Assembly (NCBI GenBank): GCA_034519515.1
Contig: JAXHOK010000006.1
Location: 1 to 64,000, forward strand
Direction: 5' to 3'
From: Arcicella sp034519515
Lineage (GTDB): Bacteria > Bacteroidota > Bacteroidia > Cytophagales > Spirosomataceae
Length of the DNA stretch: 64,000 nt
The stretch's first letter is position 1. Every line of letters begins with the position of its first letter. This document shows, one piece after another, positions 18,726-27,440 of the stretch. The notes under the pieces were generated by a model. The model worked only from the letters and a program-made list of their open reading frames with translations. It did no database searches and was not told the DNA's origin. The translations under genes and the position numbers were made by a program.

Positions 18726-19619
18726 TTACACATCACAAATCATAATCCCCTGTTTCAACGAAGCAATTTTATCAGCTCGGGCGGGGATAAATTCTTGTCC
18801 TACAAAACCTTTATAACCCGTATCAATGATAGCTTTCATAATGGCTGGATAATTTAATTCCTGCGTTTCATCAATTTCATTACGCCCAGGAACACCGCCC
18901 GTATGATAATGTGAAATGTATTGATAATTCTTTTTGATTGTAGCTATTACGTCCCCTTCCATGATTTGCATGTGGTAAATATCGTACAATAATTTGAATT
19001 TATCCGAACCCACCATTTCACACAAAACGGCTCCCCATTCGGTATGGTCGCATTGATAATCTTTGTGATTTACCTTTGAATTCAATAACTCCATGGAAAC
19101 CGTAACATTGTGTTTTTCAGCGGTTTTCATAATACGTTGAAGACCTTTTTTGCAATTAATCAAGCCTTGTTCATCCGACAACCCATCACGATTTCCTGAG
19201 AAACAAATTACATTATTGACACCCGCCTTTGCCGCTTTCGGAATTAAATCTTCGTAAAAAGCCACCAATTGGTCGTGGTTTTGAACTTTATTCAGAAAGT
19301 TTGGTAACCCCATTCCCTTCGGATAATCGCCCCAACCCATCGCTGAGGTAAGGTCATATTTTTTCAAGGTTTCCCACTCGGCTGGACCCGTCAATTCAAT
19401 GGATTTCATGCCAATTTCTTTGGCAGATTTACACAAATCCTCAAAAGGAATTGCACTATAACACCAACGGCAAGCGGAGTGATTGATTCGTCCTTTCAGA
19501 GAGTTTTCCATTTGATTATCAGCTGCGTCAATACGGTTGCTGAGAGAACTCGTGAGCATGGTTGCGGAGGCTAAGCCGACGCTTTGCAGGGCGTTTCGGC
19601 GTGAGATTAATTTTTCCAT
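18726..19619 (-). CDS. TIM-barrel protein, hydroxypyruvate isomerase-like
   Basis: A 297-residue protein with an export-type N-terminus (MEKLISRRNALQSVGLASAT, an SRR motif suggesting Tat export) and an AP-endonuclease-2/xylose-isomerase-like TIM barrel. HSACRWCYSAIPFEDLC opens the barrel, VSMELLNSKVNHKDYQCD and LLYDIYHMQIMEGD carry the metal-binding Glu/Asp/His residues, and GFVGQEFIP closes the site. These match the hydroxypyruvate isomerase (Hyi) group. An exported form probably acts on a sugar or sugar acid in the periplasm; the substrate is unknown. Confidence 0.82.
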   Translation of the reverse strand: MEKLISRRNALQSVGLASATMLTSSLSNRIDAADNQMENSLKGRINHSACRWCYSAIPFEDLCKSAKEIGMKSIELTGPAEWETLKKYDLTSAMGWGDYPKGMGLPNFLNKVQNHDQLVAFYEDLIPKAAKAGVNNVICFSGNRDGLSDEQGLINCKKGLQRIMKTAEKHNVTVSMELLNSKVNHKDYQCDHTEWGAVLCEMVGSDKFKLLYDIYHMQIMEGDVIATIKKNYQYISHYHTGGVPGRNEIDETQELNYPAIMKAIIDTGYKGFVGQEFIPARADKIASLKQGIMICDV

Positions 19620-19985
19620 TTTTCGTGATTAAACAGTACATTATCTAAGAGTTTGTTTTCTTGGATCTATACTGAATAATCAACTGAATTTACCATAAAT
19701 TTTTGAAAAAATGATGTTTTATGAGTTATAATTGAAAATTTATTTAGCCACTTAATACACTGTTTAATAAGTTGTTTCTACTTTCGGGAAGTTCTCCAAT
19801 CGAATATTTTAGGGTAAAATCATCAAGAAAACTTATTAAACAGTGTACTTAATCAAAAAATCGTTTAAATTTCATCTCTAAAAATAGGCGTGCTACCGAC
19901 TTACGCTAATATCTACGCAATCCGTGGTACGCCAAAATACCCTTAATTATTCAATCACTCTATCATTCACTCATTCTATCATTGA
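19620..19985. other. Gene-free 366-bp spacer with a 17-bp inverted repeat
   Basis: No gene seen. ACACTGTTTAATAAGTT (19757-19773) and its exact complement AACTTATTAAACAGTGT (19830-19846) lie 56 bp apart. A partial third copy (TTAAACAGTACA) is near 19630, next to the isomerase start. The right end has the ATTCACTCATTC word family (19950-19985). The inverted motif could be an operator or the ends of a small element. Confidence 0.55.
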
Positions 19986-20345
19986 CTATTTTCCCCAAGT
20001 TTTCATCAAATTTAAAGTTTCGTAAGCCATCTTTTGGTTATATTCCAGAGCAAGGCTTTTGTGATTAACTAAATCGACAATTGTTCCGATAAAGCACAGC
20101 CCACCCGTGAAGAAGAATAAAATGCCCATTCCAATTTGTCCAGTCAGAAAACGCTGAATTCCTGCAAAACCGAAGAAACCCACGATGGTTGTTATCAAAA
20201 TGAGCGTGGTGTCTCGGCGTTTGTTTTGATACATCATCACGAAATTACGTTGTTCGTCTTCGGACATATCTTTGATTAAACTTTGGACAAACATTGCCTC
20301 CTCCGCTTCGAGGTTGGAAAGCATCATTAAAATGTTGTTGTTCAT
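19986..20345 (-). CDS. TM2-domain membrane protein
   Basis: A 119-residue protein with a soluble N-terminal part (residues 1-45, NLEAEEAMFVQSLIKDMSED) and two transmembrane segments around a TM2 domain: GFFGFAGIQRFLTGQIGMG, then FFFTGGLCFIGTIVDLVN. The G.hrFY.g..-G...L.....G...W...D pattern of TM2 proteins is recognisable. Function is not known. It lies on the same strand as the DUF2752 gene upstream, with a 74-bp repeat-filled gap. Confidence 0.85.
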   Translation of the reverse strand: MNNNILMMLSNLEAEEAMFVQSLIKDMSEDEQRNFVMMYQNKRRDTTLILITTIVGFFGFAGIQRFLTGQIGMGILFFFTGGLCFIGTIVDLVNHKSLALEYNQKMAYETLNLMKTWGK

Positions 20346-20419
20346 GGTCTTTTATTTTGGGTTCACGGTGAATGGTTCACGGCAAACGGTTAAGAGATAA
20401 AATATTGATAATCAGTTAT

Positions 20420-20695
20420 TTATATGTAAAATTTACTATTTTTTACTAATTGGAATATTCTCCAAAAAATCACCAATAAGGCAAAAACTCCAAGTGGATG
20501 ATGGTTGAATGATTCCTTGATTTGCCCATGAAAAAGAAACGAAATCGAGTGTCCTAATCCGCAACCTGGGCAAAATGAAATCCCTAAATTTTTTATTGGG
20601 CAAAGCGAAAAGTGGGCTTCCGAAGGATTCATCAAAGCCAAACAAGCCAGCCCGCCAATCCAGAAAATGAGTTCGATATTTATTTGCTTCAACAT
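20420..20695 (-). CDS. DUF2752-family small membrane protein
   Basis: A 91-residue protein with two hydrophobic segments and the signature FCPGCGLGHSISFLFHG of DUF2752, preceded by LCPIKNLG. These small Cys-containing membrane proteins of Bacteroidota have no assigned role and often lie next to TM2-domain genes, as here. The pair probably forms a transcription unit. Confidence 0.85.
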   Translation of the reverse strand: MLKQINIELIFWIGGLACLALMNPSEAHFSLCPIKNLGISFCPGCGLGHSISFLFHGQIKESFNHHPLGVFALLVIFWRIFQLVKNSKFYI

Positions 20696-20845
20696 GATGT
20701 GTCAAAGGTGCGAGAGTTTCGAGAATCTCCAACCATTTTATACATGAAGTATCGGTTTTGTGTTATGACCAAGAGGTTTTGGCGGATGAATTTCAGAATT
20801 TATCCCTCAATTGAACTAAAACAAAGATTTTATTCGTTTTTATGG

Positions 20846-20853
20846 TATCTTTG
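20846..20853 (+). promoter_or_regulatory. -7 element close to the HYC_CC_PP gene start
   Basis: TATCTTTG matches TAnnTTTG exactly and ends 7 nt before the ATG at 20861, so the mRNA would have almost no leader. A clear -33 TTG was not found. Confidence 0.5.
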
Positions 20854-20860
20854 CAATCAA

Positions 20861-21292
20861 ATGAACAACTTTTTACTCCGCATATTTTGCCTTTTCATGG
20901 CTTTTCAGGTGCTTTTTGCCAGCACAGGATTTGCGATGAATGAGCATTTTTGCAAAATAAAAGGAGCAAAGACTTATTCAATTTCTATCCCTGAAAAGTC
21001 TTGTTGTTCGGTTAGAAAAGATGTTAAATCCGCTTCAACACAAACCGTTCTGAAAAGAGCCAGATGTTGTTCTGACCAAGTAGCATTTCACAAAATAACC
21101 CCGAACGCTTCACAGGGGTATAAAATTGATTTTCAAAATCCTTCGCTTGCCCACTTACCTACGCCTGTATGTCTCTTTACCTACATACAAGCGGGCGAAA
21201 CCAGTACTGAAAATAATCTTCTTTATTCCAATTTATCACCCCCACTTTCTGGGCGAGATATTCTTATCCGTATTCAATCTTTCTTGATTTGA
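20861..21292 (+). CDS. HYC_CC_PP-family protein
   Basis: A 143-residue exported protein starting MNNFLLRIFCLFMAFQVLFA. The three signatures of the Bacteroidota HYC_CC_PP family are present in order: NEHFCKI (HYC-like), KSCCSV and ARCCSD (CC), and LSPPLSGRDILIRIQSF (PP). Cys/His content suggests metal binding. It lies 78 bp before a TonB receptor and near two heavy-metal-associated-domain genes, matching the usual neighbourhood of the family. The longer frame open from 20612 overlaps the DUF2752 gene and is rejected as the start. Confidence 0.8.
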   Translation: MNNFLLRIFCLFMAFQVLFASTGFAMNEHFCKIKGAKTYSISIPEKSCCSVRKDVKSASTQTVLKRARCCSDQVAFHKITPNASQGYKIDFQNPSLAHLPTPVCLFTYIQAGETSTENNLLYSNLSPPLSGRDILIRIQSFLI

Positions 21293-21370
21293 TTTTTTTA
21301 AAATTGTCCGCATAATTTTATCATATTATCATAATTATTCACGGCATAATCATTGATTTGTTGTGTAAAA

Positions 21371-23650
21371 ATGAAAGTCATGAACTTAAAATCATTGTAT
21401 AAATTGTTTACGGGTGAAAAGGGATTCCTCCTTTACCTTGTACCCTTCGCCGTTTATCTTTCACCGTTTACCGTAAAAGCTCAAACCGAAACCCTCAGAG
21501 GAATCGTTTTGGAAAAAAAAGCTGATGGCAAAAATGAACCAGTGATTGGGGCAACGCTCCGTTGGGAAAATGCTAAAAAAGGTACTTCAACTGATGCAAA
21601 AGGCGAGTTTTCTTTAAGTAAATCGTCGGGAAATCATGAGCTGATTATCAGTTCAGTTGGCTTTAAAACTGATACTTTAATGGCTCATTCGTTAGAATAC
21701 TTAACCATACATTTAACGCCACAAAATGCTAATTTACAGGAGGTTACGGTAAGGAGTGGAGCCTCCATCATGGACAGAATGAATCCTATTCATACCGAAA
21801 TAATTACGACAAAAGCCTTAGCAAAAGCAGCTTGCTGCAACCTTTCGGAAAGTTTTGAAACCAACGCCTCCGTATCGGTCAGTTATTCGGATGCCATCAC
21901 GGGTTCAAAGCAAATTCAATTGTTGGGTTTGTCGGGAAACTATATTCAAACCAATGTCGAAAGTATCCCCGCTATCCGAGGTCTGAACACCACTTTTGGG
22001 CTTAACTATATCCCTGGCACATGGTTGGCTTCGATTGATGTGGGCAAGGGTGCGGGGTCGGTGGTGAATGGGTACGAATCCATGACGGGGTCAATAAATG
22101 TGGAATTAATCAAGCCCGATGCTCCTGAAAAATTGTATCTGAATGTCTATGGAAATAGTCAGGGTAGGGGAGAGGTGAATCTGAATTTAGTTAATCAAAT
22201 CAACAAAAAATGGTCAGTCGGGATGCTTACGCACGCCAGTACCTTGCAAACTAAATTAGATCAAAATAACGACGGTTTTCTGGATTTACCGCTTTACACC
22301 CAGTTCAATGGTATTAATCGCTGGAAATATCAATCAGATAAAATGGTGGCTCAGTTTGGTGTAAAAGCACTTTACGAGGATAGGGTAGGAGGGCAAGTGA
22401 GTTTTAATCCCGAAACTGATAAAAATACGGCAAGAGCCTACGGGTTCGGTAGTAAAACGCAACGCTATGAATTTTTCAGTAAGACCGTCAAATTGTATCA
22501 ATCAAAACCCTATCAAGGTTTGGGCTTAGCTGTGAGTGGCGTTTACCATGATAATGTCTCTTTTTTTGGATTTAAAAATTACGCAGGAACAGAGAAAAGT
22601 GTTTATTCTAATTTGATTTACCAGAATATTTTTGGCAACACCAATCACCAATACAAGGCTGGTTTGAGTTATTTATTGGATGATTACAACGAAAAATATA
22701 TTGATTCAACCTTTAAAAGAACCGAATCTGTGCCAGGTGCTTTTGTGGAATATACCGAGACTATTCCCGAAAAACTGACCGTTGTTTTGGGTGGTCGAGT
22801 CGATTTTCATAACCTTTATGGAACACGATTTACCCCCCGTTTTCACTTGAAATATGATATAAATCCCGAAACTCACCTACGCCTAAGTGCGGGCAAAGGT
22901 TGGCGAATGCCCAATGCCATCGCTGAGAATTTTGGAATGTTAGTAAATTCAAGGCAACTGCTTATCAATGAGGTGATTAGACCCGAAGAGTCATGGAATT
23001 TTGGCGTAAGTTTAAGCAATGATTTTTATATTTTTGGGCAAAAAGGAACGCTCATTTTGGATGCTTACCGAACCGATTTTCAGAATCAATTAATCGTGGA
23101 CATGGAAAGTGCCGATTACGTCAGATTTTATAATTTGAAAGGTCGTTCGTTTTCCAATAGTTTTCAGGCAGAAGTCAATTATACGTTGACGAAACGTTTG
23201 GATTTGAAAGTAGCTTACCGAGTTTTTGATGTGCAGAATGATGTACAAACGGCCACGGGTGAACTGGTTTTATTACCCAAACAGTTCGTAAATCGAGATA
23301 GATTTTTGCTCAATTTGGGTTATGCTACGAGGTTTGACAAATGGAAATTTGATTTTACTTGGCAATGGAACGGACAACGAAGAATCCCCGATTTTAGAGA
23401 CGGACACGTTCATTCTTCAACTTCGCCGCCAGTTTTCGCTCCTGCTTTTTCCAATATTAATGCCCAAGTAACCAAGGCATTTTATAAGTGGGAGATGTAT
23501 GTGGGTGGTGAAAACTTAAATAACTTCACCCAGAAAGACCCAATACTCGCTGCAAACGACCCTTTCAGTAGAAATTTCGATGCCTCCATGGTGTGGGGAC
23601 CCATCATTGGAAGAATAGTTTATGTGGGGATGAGGTATAAAATAAAGTGA
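21371..23650 (+). CDS. TonB-dependent receptor (probable metal uptake/handling)
   Basis: About 759 residues from the first ATG (a second ATG at 21380 is equally likely). After the signal peptide comes a carboxypeptidase-regulatory-like beta domain (residues ~40-125, PVIGATLRWENAKKGTSTD), a plug with CCNLSESFETNASVSVSYSD, GGLNTT-like and NGYESMTGSINVEL blocks, and a 22-strand barrel ending RIVYVGMRYKIK. This plug type is common in receptors linked to copper or other heavy metals; the neighbours (HYC_CC_PP, two HMA proteins) support that. The signal-peptide region is odd: its DNA consists of the intergenic CTTTACC/TTTCACCG word repeats. Confidence 0.85.
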   Translation: MKVMNLKSLYKLFTGEKGFLLYLVPFAVYLSPFTVKAQTETLRGIVLEKKADGKNEPVIGATLRWENAKKGTSTDAKGEFSLSKSSGNHELIISSVGFKTDTLMAHSLEYLTIHLTPQNANLQEVTVRSGASIMDRMNPIHTEIITTKALAKAACCNLSESFETNASVSVSYSDAITGSKQIQLLGLSGNYIQTNVESIPAIRGLNTTFGLNYIPGTWLASIDVGKGAGSVVNGYESMTGSINVELIKPDAPEKLYLNVYGNSQGRGEVNLNLVNQINKKWSVGMLTHASTLQTKLDQNNDGFLDLPLYTQFNGINRWKYQSDKMVAQFGVKALYEDRVGGQVSFNPETDKNTARAYGFGSKTQRYEFFSKTVKLYQSKPYQGLGLAVSGVYHDNVSFFGFKNYAGTEKSVYSNLIYQNIFGNTNHQYKAGLSYLLDDYNEKYIDSTFKRTESVPGAFVEYTETIPEKLTVVLGGRVDFHNLYGTRFTPRFHLKYDINPETHLRLSAGKGWRMPNAIAENFGMLVNSRQLLINEVIRPEESWNFGVSLSNDFYIFGQKGTLILDAYRTDFQNQLIVDMESADYVRFYNLKGRSFSNSFQAEVNYTLTKRLDLKVAYRVFDVQNDVQTATGELVLLPKQFVNRDRFLLNLGYATRFDKWKFDFTWQWNGQRRIPDFRDGHVHSSTSPPVFAPAFSNINAQVTKAFYKWEMYVGGENLNNFTQKDPILAANDPFSRNFDASMVWGPIIGRIVYVGMRYKIK
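21421..21474. repeat. Intergenic-type word repeat inside the TonB receptor signal peptide
   Basis: CCTTTACCTTGTACCC, TTCGCCG and TTCACCGTTTACCGT are the same words as in the gaps at 4980-5046 and 11361-11519. They are read here as the hydrophobic core LLYLVPFAVYLSPFTVKA of the signal peptide. Confidence 0.7.
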
Positions 23651-23779
23651 TGAGCATTGAGCGGTAAGGTACGAGCTTTGAGCAGTCAGCAATGAGGAAT
23701 GAAAATAAATACTGCTCATTGCTTTCTACTCATACCTCATTGCTCACCGCTCAAAGCTCGCACCTCACCGCTCAAAGCT
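23651..23779. repeat. Inverted word repeat (GAGCATTGAGC / GCTCAAAGCTC family)
   Basis: The left half (GAGCATTGAGCGGTAAGG, CGAGCTTTGAGCAG) and the right half (CTCATTGCTCACCGCTC, AAAGCTCGCACCTCACCG) are complementary word arrays. Relatives lie at 28181-28300, 29234-29345 and 55540-55640. Confidence 0.8.
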
Positions 23780-23787
23780 AAAAAAAA

Positions 23788-24531
23788 ATGAAACAAACAT
23801 TCAACATATCAGGCATGACTTGCGAAGCCTGTGAGTATAAAATTCAGTATGTTTTCTCACAAATTCCAAGCGTAAAATCAGTTATTGCCAAGTTTTCAGA
23901 TAACTCAGTGCTGATGGATTCCGATGAAAAAATTTCGGAGGAAAATATCAAAGAAATCTTGAAACTGCATACAAAATATGCTTTGATAGAGAAGCAAGGT
24001 GCTGATTTTGAGGCAAATAACAATAATAATGAAACACAATCGTGGATAAGTCAATACTATCCATTATTACTCATCGTTGGATTCATCACAGTTGTGAGTT
24101 TTCTAAAATCCTTTCATTTAGGCATTTATGAAATCAAGCATTTTGAATTAAAAATGCTCCTCCATAACTTCATGACGGGCTTTTTCTTGGTTTTTTCATT
24201 CTTTAAATTACTGGACGTAAAAGCCTTTGCCGAGAGTTTTCAGATGTATGATTTATTGGCAGCCAAAGTTCCAGCTTACGGCAAAATATACCCTTTCATT
24301 GAATTGGCATTGGGTTTGTTATGTTTAATCCATTACCAAGAAAAATACGTTTATGCAGCAGATATTTTTATCATGGGTTTTGGAGCTTTGGGTGTAATTC
24401 AGAGTGTGGTCGATAAGCGGAAAATCAAGTGTGCGTGTTTGGGAAGTGTATTTAATCTACCAATGAGTACCGTAACGATTATTGAAAATTCAGTAATGGT
24501 CATTATCGGAATAATTTTGTTAAATATGTAA
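23788..24531 (+). CDS. HMA-domain fused to MauE/DoxX-like membrane domain
   Basis: A 247-residue protein. Residues 1-65 are a heavy-metal-associated domain (FNISGMTCEACEYKIQYVF, with the CxxC metal site). After an Asn-rich linker (residues 76-83), four transmembrane segments form a MauE/DoxX-type redox-associated domain with CACLGSVFNLP near the end, a Cys pair typical of these membrane proteins. The fusion puts a cytosolic copper- or mercury-type binding domain on a membrane redox module. It follows the TonB receptor after 137 bp of repeat and precedes a secreted HMA protein. Metal identity is inference. Confidence 0.82.
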   Translation: MKQTFNISGMTCEACEYKIQYVFSQIPSVKSVIAKFSDNSVLMDSDEKISEENIKEILKLHTKYALIEKQGADFEANNNNNETQSWISQYYPLLLIVGFITVVSFLKSFHLGIYEIKHFELKMLLHNFMTGFFLVFSFFKLLDVKAFAESFQMYDLLAAKVPAYGKIYPFIELALGLLCLIHYQEKYVYAADIFIMGFGALGVIQSVVDKRKIKCACLGSVFNLPMSTVTIIENSVMVIIGIILLNM

Positions 24532-24532
24532 C

Positions 24533-24549
24533 ACGGACTGCCAGTCCGT
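24533..24549. repeat. ACGGAC palindrome variant
   Basis: ACGGACTGCCAGTCCGT, a perfect 8-bp-arm palindrome just after a stop codon; a variant of the words at 16878 and 31308. Confidence 0.6.
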
Positions 24550-24635
24550 AGGGAAATAAATATTCTTGAATCCTTAATACGGAAGTCAATCCATAGAAGA
24601 GTAAATATCTAAAAATCAAATAATTACAAAAAATC

Positions 24636-24983
24636 ATGAAAAACAAAATCATTTTATTCGCCCTTTTATTCGTATCAATGCTTGCGTTTGCAGACAAGCC
24701 AAAGTCAGAAACCGTAAAAATCAAAACATCCGCCATTTGCGAAGAGTGCAAAGAACGTATTGAGAAAAAACTGGCTTTCACCAAAGGCGTGACCGATGTG
24801 AATGTGGATTTGGATAGTAAAGACAAATTGGTGACGGTGATGTTCAATCCCAAGAAAACCAATCTTGCAAAACTCAAAAAAGCCATTACTGAAGTAGGAT
24901 ACGATGCTGATGACATGGTGGCGATTCCTGCCAGTTACGATAAATTGCCGGGCTGTTGTAAGAAGGGTGGGATAAGGGAGTAA
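24636..24983 (+). CDS. Exported heavy-metal-associated (HMA) domain protein
   Basis: A 115-residue protein with a signal peptide (MKNKIILFALLFVSMLAFA) and one HMA domain. The site here is SAICEECKERIEKKL (CxxC), followed by KGVTDVNVDLDSK and a predicted second half KKAITEVGYDADDM. The extra C-terminal LPGCCKKGG may add a metal site. Probably a periplasmic metallochaperone in the same locus as the TonB receptor and the HMA-MauE protein. Confidence 0.85.
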   Translation: MKNKIILFALLFVSMLAFADKPKSETVKIKTSAICEECKERIEKKLAFTKGVTDVNVDLDSKDKLVTVMFNPKKTNLAKLKKAITEVGYDADDMVAIPASYDKLPGCCKKGGIRE

Positions 24984-24984
24984 T

Positions 24985-25133
24985 TAAAGAGTCAGAAGAT
25001 TTCAAGTGGTAAGTCGTAAGTATTTGAAAATTATAATTAATAAGTTGATATTCAAATACTTATGACCTGCGACTTGAAGACTTTTGACTTTATTGAAAAC
25101 TTACGACCTACGACTTGAAAACTTACGACTTCA
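24985..25133. repeat. Inverted word repeat (ACTTATGACCTGCGACTT family)
   Basis: The right half holds repeated ACTTACGACCTACGACTT words, and the left half has their complements (AAGTGGTAAGTCGTAAGT). It lies between convergent genes and can act as a bidirectional terminator. Confidence 0.75.
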
Positions 25134-26876
25134 TTAAAACAACATCTGCCTCGCCGCCACATTCCAACGCACTCCGAAAGAGGCAACTGTGTTGGTGTAA
25201 TCTAATCTATTGACGGCACTGTCGTATTTTCTACTCATAATATGTCCCTCAAAAAATAGATTATGTTTGAGTTGATAAGTAGCTCGTAAATCAAGAATCG
25301 TTGTTACTGTGCTTCTACCTTGCCCTAAATAATTTCCATATTGGTCATTATAAAGCACCCTTCTACTTCTGAAATCGTAATCTTTCAGAATATTACTTCC
25401 CCAATTTTCGGTAGAGGTGCGGTCTTCACCAGTATTGGCATAAATAATCTTGCCCGTCAATTGTAAACGATTGATGGGTTGCCAACGAATTACGTGCGAC
25501 CATTCATCAAAATTTGCTCCCAAAGGATGAGCCAATGATTGATTATAGTGGGAATAATTGGCATCACTAAAATGACTATACGTGTAAGGACGAACTATAT
25601 TGTATTCCGTCTGGTAATCCAAATTATCAATTCCCAAAACGTTGATGTATTTTAACCCTGCTTGAAAACCTATTTTTTTAGCCCAATAACCATTTGCTTT
25701 GAAAAACTCTCTGGCACTAAATTCGTCAAAAATAAGTTGTCCGTAAAGTGAAAATTTCTTGGCAAAATTGTATTTAAAATCAATACCAATAAAAGCGTTA
25801 TCGGCACTTCCTTGGAAACTTTCTACGAAACGATAGAAGATAACGGGATTGAGATAATTTAAGTCAAAACCGCTTCCTGTGGTGCTATCTCGTTGAAATA
25901 CAACGCTTTCCGTAAAACCAATATTTAGTTTTTTTGATACATTAACGCTTAAATGATGGAGTGTCATGTACTTTCTGGGAAAGATTTGGTCATTAGGAAT
26001 GAAGCCTGTGTAAACCAATTGGGTAAAGAGATTTTGGTATTGAAAAATGCCAACGTTAGTATTGAATTTCAGGAATAGATTAGGGGCGGCATTATCTGAA
26101 AGCATCAAAGACCGAAAGCCATTTCCAATGATATTTTTATCGTGTCCAAACTGTAATTGAATATTTTTAGTAGCCTGAAAAGTAATATACGCTCTTGCCG
26201 AGAAGAAATCTGTTGCTAATTGGTCGCCCTTGTATGATTTTGTCAGACCTTCGCCAGGCATTCCAGGTAATCTTTCGGCGGTTCGGAGTTCATTCTGATT
26301 GTATTTATCAACATATTCCTTCACATAGTCTGGAATGAGGGCAATATTATCCGTAATAAAAGTATAAAAACCCACTTTGCGGTTAATCATTCCTCTAACT
26401 TCAATTCCTCTTGAATTTAAAACGTGTCTGGTTTGGTTTTTGCCATTCACAACGCCCATTTCAAAATTGAAAACGGGGTTTACGTGAAGGTCAAGCACAT
26501 CGTTGGAAATACCGTAAGCATCGGATTTGCGAAAATAAAATGTATTCCAAAGTGGCTTGCGGCTCTTACCGACTGTATCGGGTTTCGCCCACTCCCAACT
26601 ATCATTTTGTAAATATTCAAGATTAAATTTATCTTGCGATGATAAAGGAATAGAGTTGTCTGCCCAAATACTATCCACCAACTGAACAGTACCTTTACGA
26701 GTGTAAGGTTTTATGGTGGTATGGAAACCTTCCGAAAACTTGCCACGTTTTATTTCAAAGCGGTCAATCAGATGATAATAGTCTTCGTTCAAAGGAGTAA
26801 AAACACTCTGAGATTTTGACCGATAAATATTTGAAAAACAGAGTATTAGTGTGAGGAATAGTATTTTTTTAAACAT
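25134..26876 (-). CDS. Outer-membrane protein, capsule-assembly Wzi-like
   Basis: A 580-residue outer-membrane beta barrel with a signal peptide (MFKKILFLTLILCFSNIYRS). The pattern of strand pairs, the IQLQFGHDKNIIGNGFRSLML block and YLNPVIFYRFVESFQGSADN match capsule-assembly Wzi-type porins found at the edge of Bacteroidota polysaccharide clusters. It probably anchors or assembles surface polysaccharide made by the genes on the same strand at 27441-34841. Assignment rests on general pattern rather than a diagnostic motif. Confidence 0.7.
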   Translation of the reverse strand: MFKKILFLTLILCFSNIYRSKSQSVFTPLNEDYYHLIDRFEIKRGKFSEGFHTTIKPYTRKGTVQLVDSIWADNSIPLSSQDKFNLEYLQNDSWEWAKPDTVGKSRKPLWNTFYFRKSDAYGISNDVLDLHVNPVFNFEMGVVNGKNQTRHVLNSRGIEVRGMINRKVGFYTFITDNIALIPDYVKEYVDKYNQNELRTAERLPGMPGEGLTKSYKGDQLATDFFSARAYITFQATKNIQLQFGHDKNIIGNGFRSLMLSDNAAPNLFLKFNTNVGIFQYQNLFTQLVYTGFIPNDQIFPRKYMTLHHLSVNVSKKLNIGFTESVVFQRDSTTGSGFDLNYLNPVIFYRFVESFQGSADNAFIGIDFKYNFAKKFSLYGQLIFDEFSAREFFKANGYWAKKIGFQAGLKYINVLGIDNLDYQTEYNIVRPYTYSHFSDANYSHYNQSLAHPLGANFDEWSHVIRWQPINRLQLTGKIIYANTGEDRTSTENWGSNILKDYDFRSRRVLYNDQYGNYLGQGRSTVTTILDLRATYQLKHNLFFEGHIMSRKYDSAVNRLDYTNTVASFGVRWNVAARQMLF

Positions 26877-26950
26877 AATTTCATGAGGGTTTGGGCAAAG
26901 CCCTGCGATAAAAACCTTCGCAAGATAACAAATAATTAGCCCCCAAAATC

Positions 26951-27421
26951 ATGCCATTTGGAAAATATTTTACCGTAATAATTGCCACAGCTATTAAATT
27001 TTTTAACGGACCAATTGCGGGTTTTATGCTCAATCTTACTTGGTGGGAAACCGCCGTGTGTTCAATAATTGGCATGATGACAACCGTGATTACGGTTTCT
27101 TTTTTGGGCGAGCAAGTTCAGCGTTTGATGGCAAAATATAGAACCAAAAAGGTTGCCTTGTTTTCAAAACGTTCCAGATTTGCCGTGAAAATATGGATAA
27201 AATTAGGAATTTGGGGTATTGCGTTTTTTACACCATTGCTTTTTACACCCGTAGGAGGCACATTATTGGCACTTTCCTTCAAAGTACCCAAAGCTAAAAT
27301 CATTTTTTCAATGTTGGTTTTAGCCTTGTTTTGGGGAATAGTTTTGAGCTATATTATTTTCAATTTAGGGATAAAAATGCCCGAAGGAGGGATAATGGAG
27401 TTGCTTTTTGGGAAGGGGTGA
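26951..27421 (+). CDS. Small integral membrane protein
   Basis: A 156-residue protein with about four hydrophobic helices: WETAVCSIIGMMTTVITVSF, a basic loop KYRTKKVALFSKRSRFAVK, then IWGIAFFTPLLFTPVGGTLLA and IIFSMLVLALFWGIVLSYII. It resembles small membrane proteins annotated as putative small multidrug export or VTT-like proteins (FTPVGGTLLAL), but no firm family can be named. It is the only plus-strand gene inside the minus-strand polysaccharide cluster. Confidence 0.6.
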   Translation: MPFGKYFTVIIATAIKFFNGPIAGFMLNLTWWETAVCSIIGMMTTVITVSFLGEQVQRLMAKYRTKKVALFSKRSRFAVKIWIKLGIWGIAFFTPLLFTPVGGTLLALSFKVPKAKIIFSMLVLALFWGIVLSYIIFNLGIKMPEGGIMELLFGKG

Positions 27422-27440
27422 AAGTAATGGAAGATAAATT

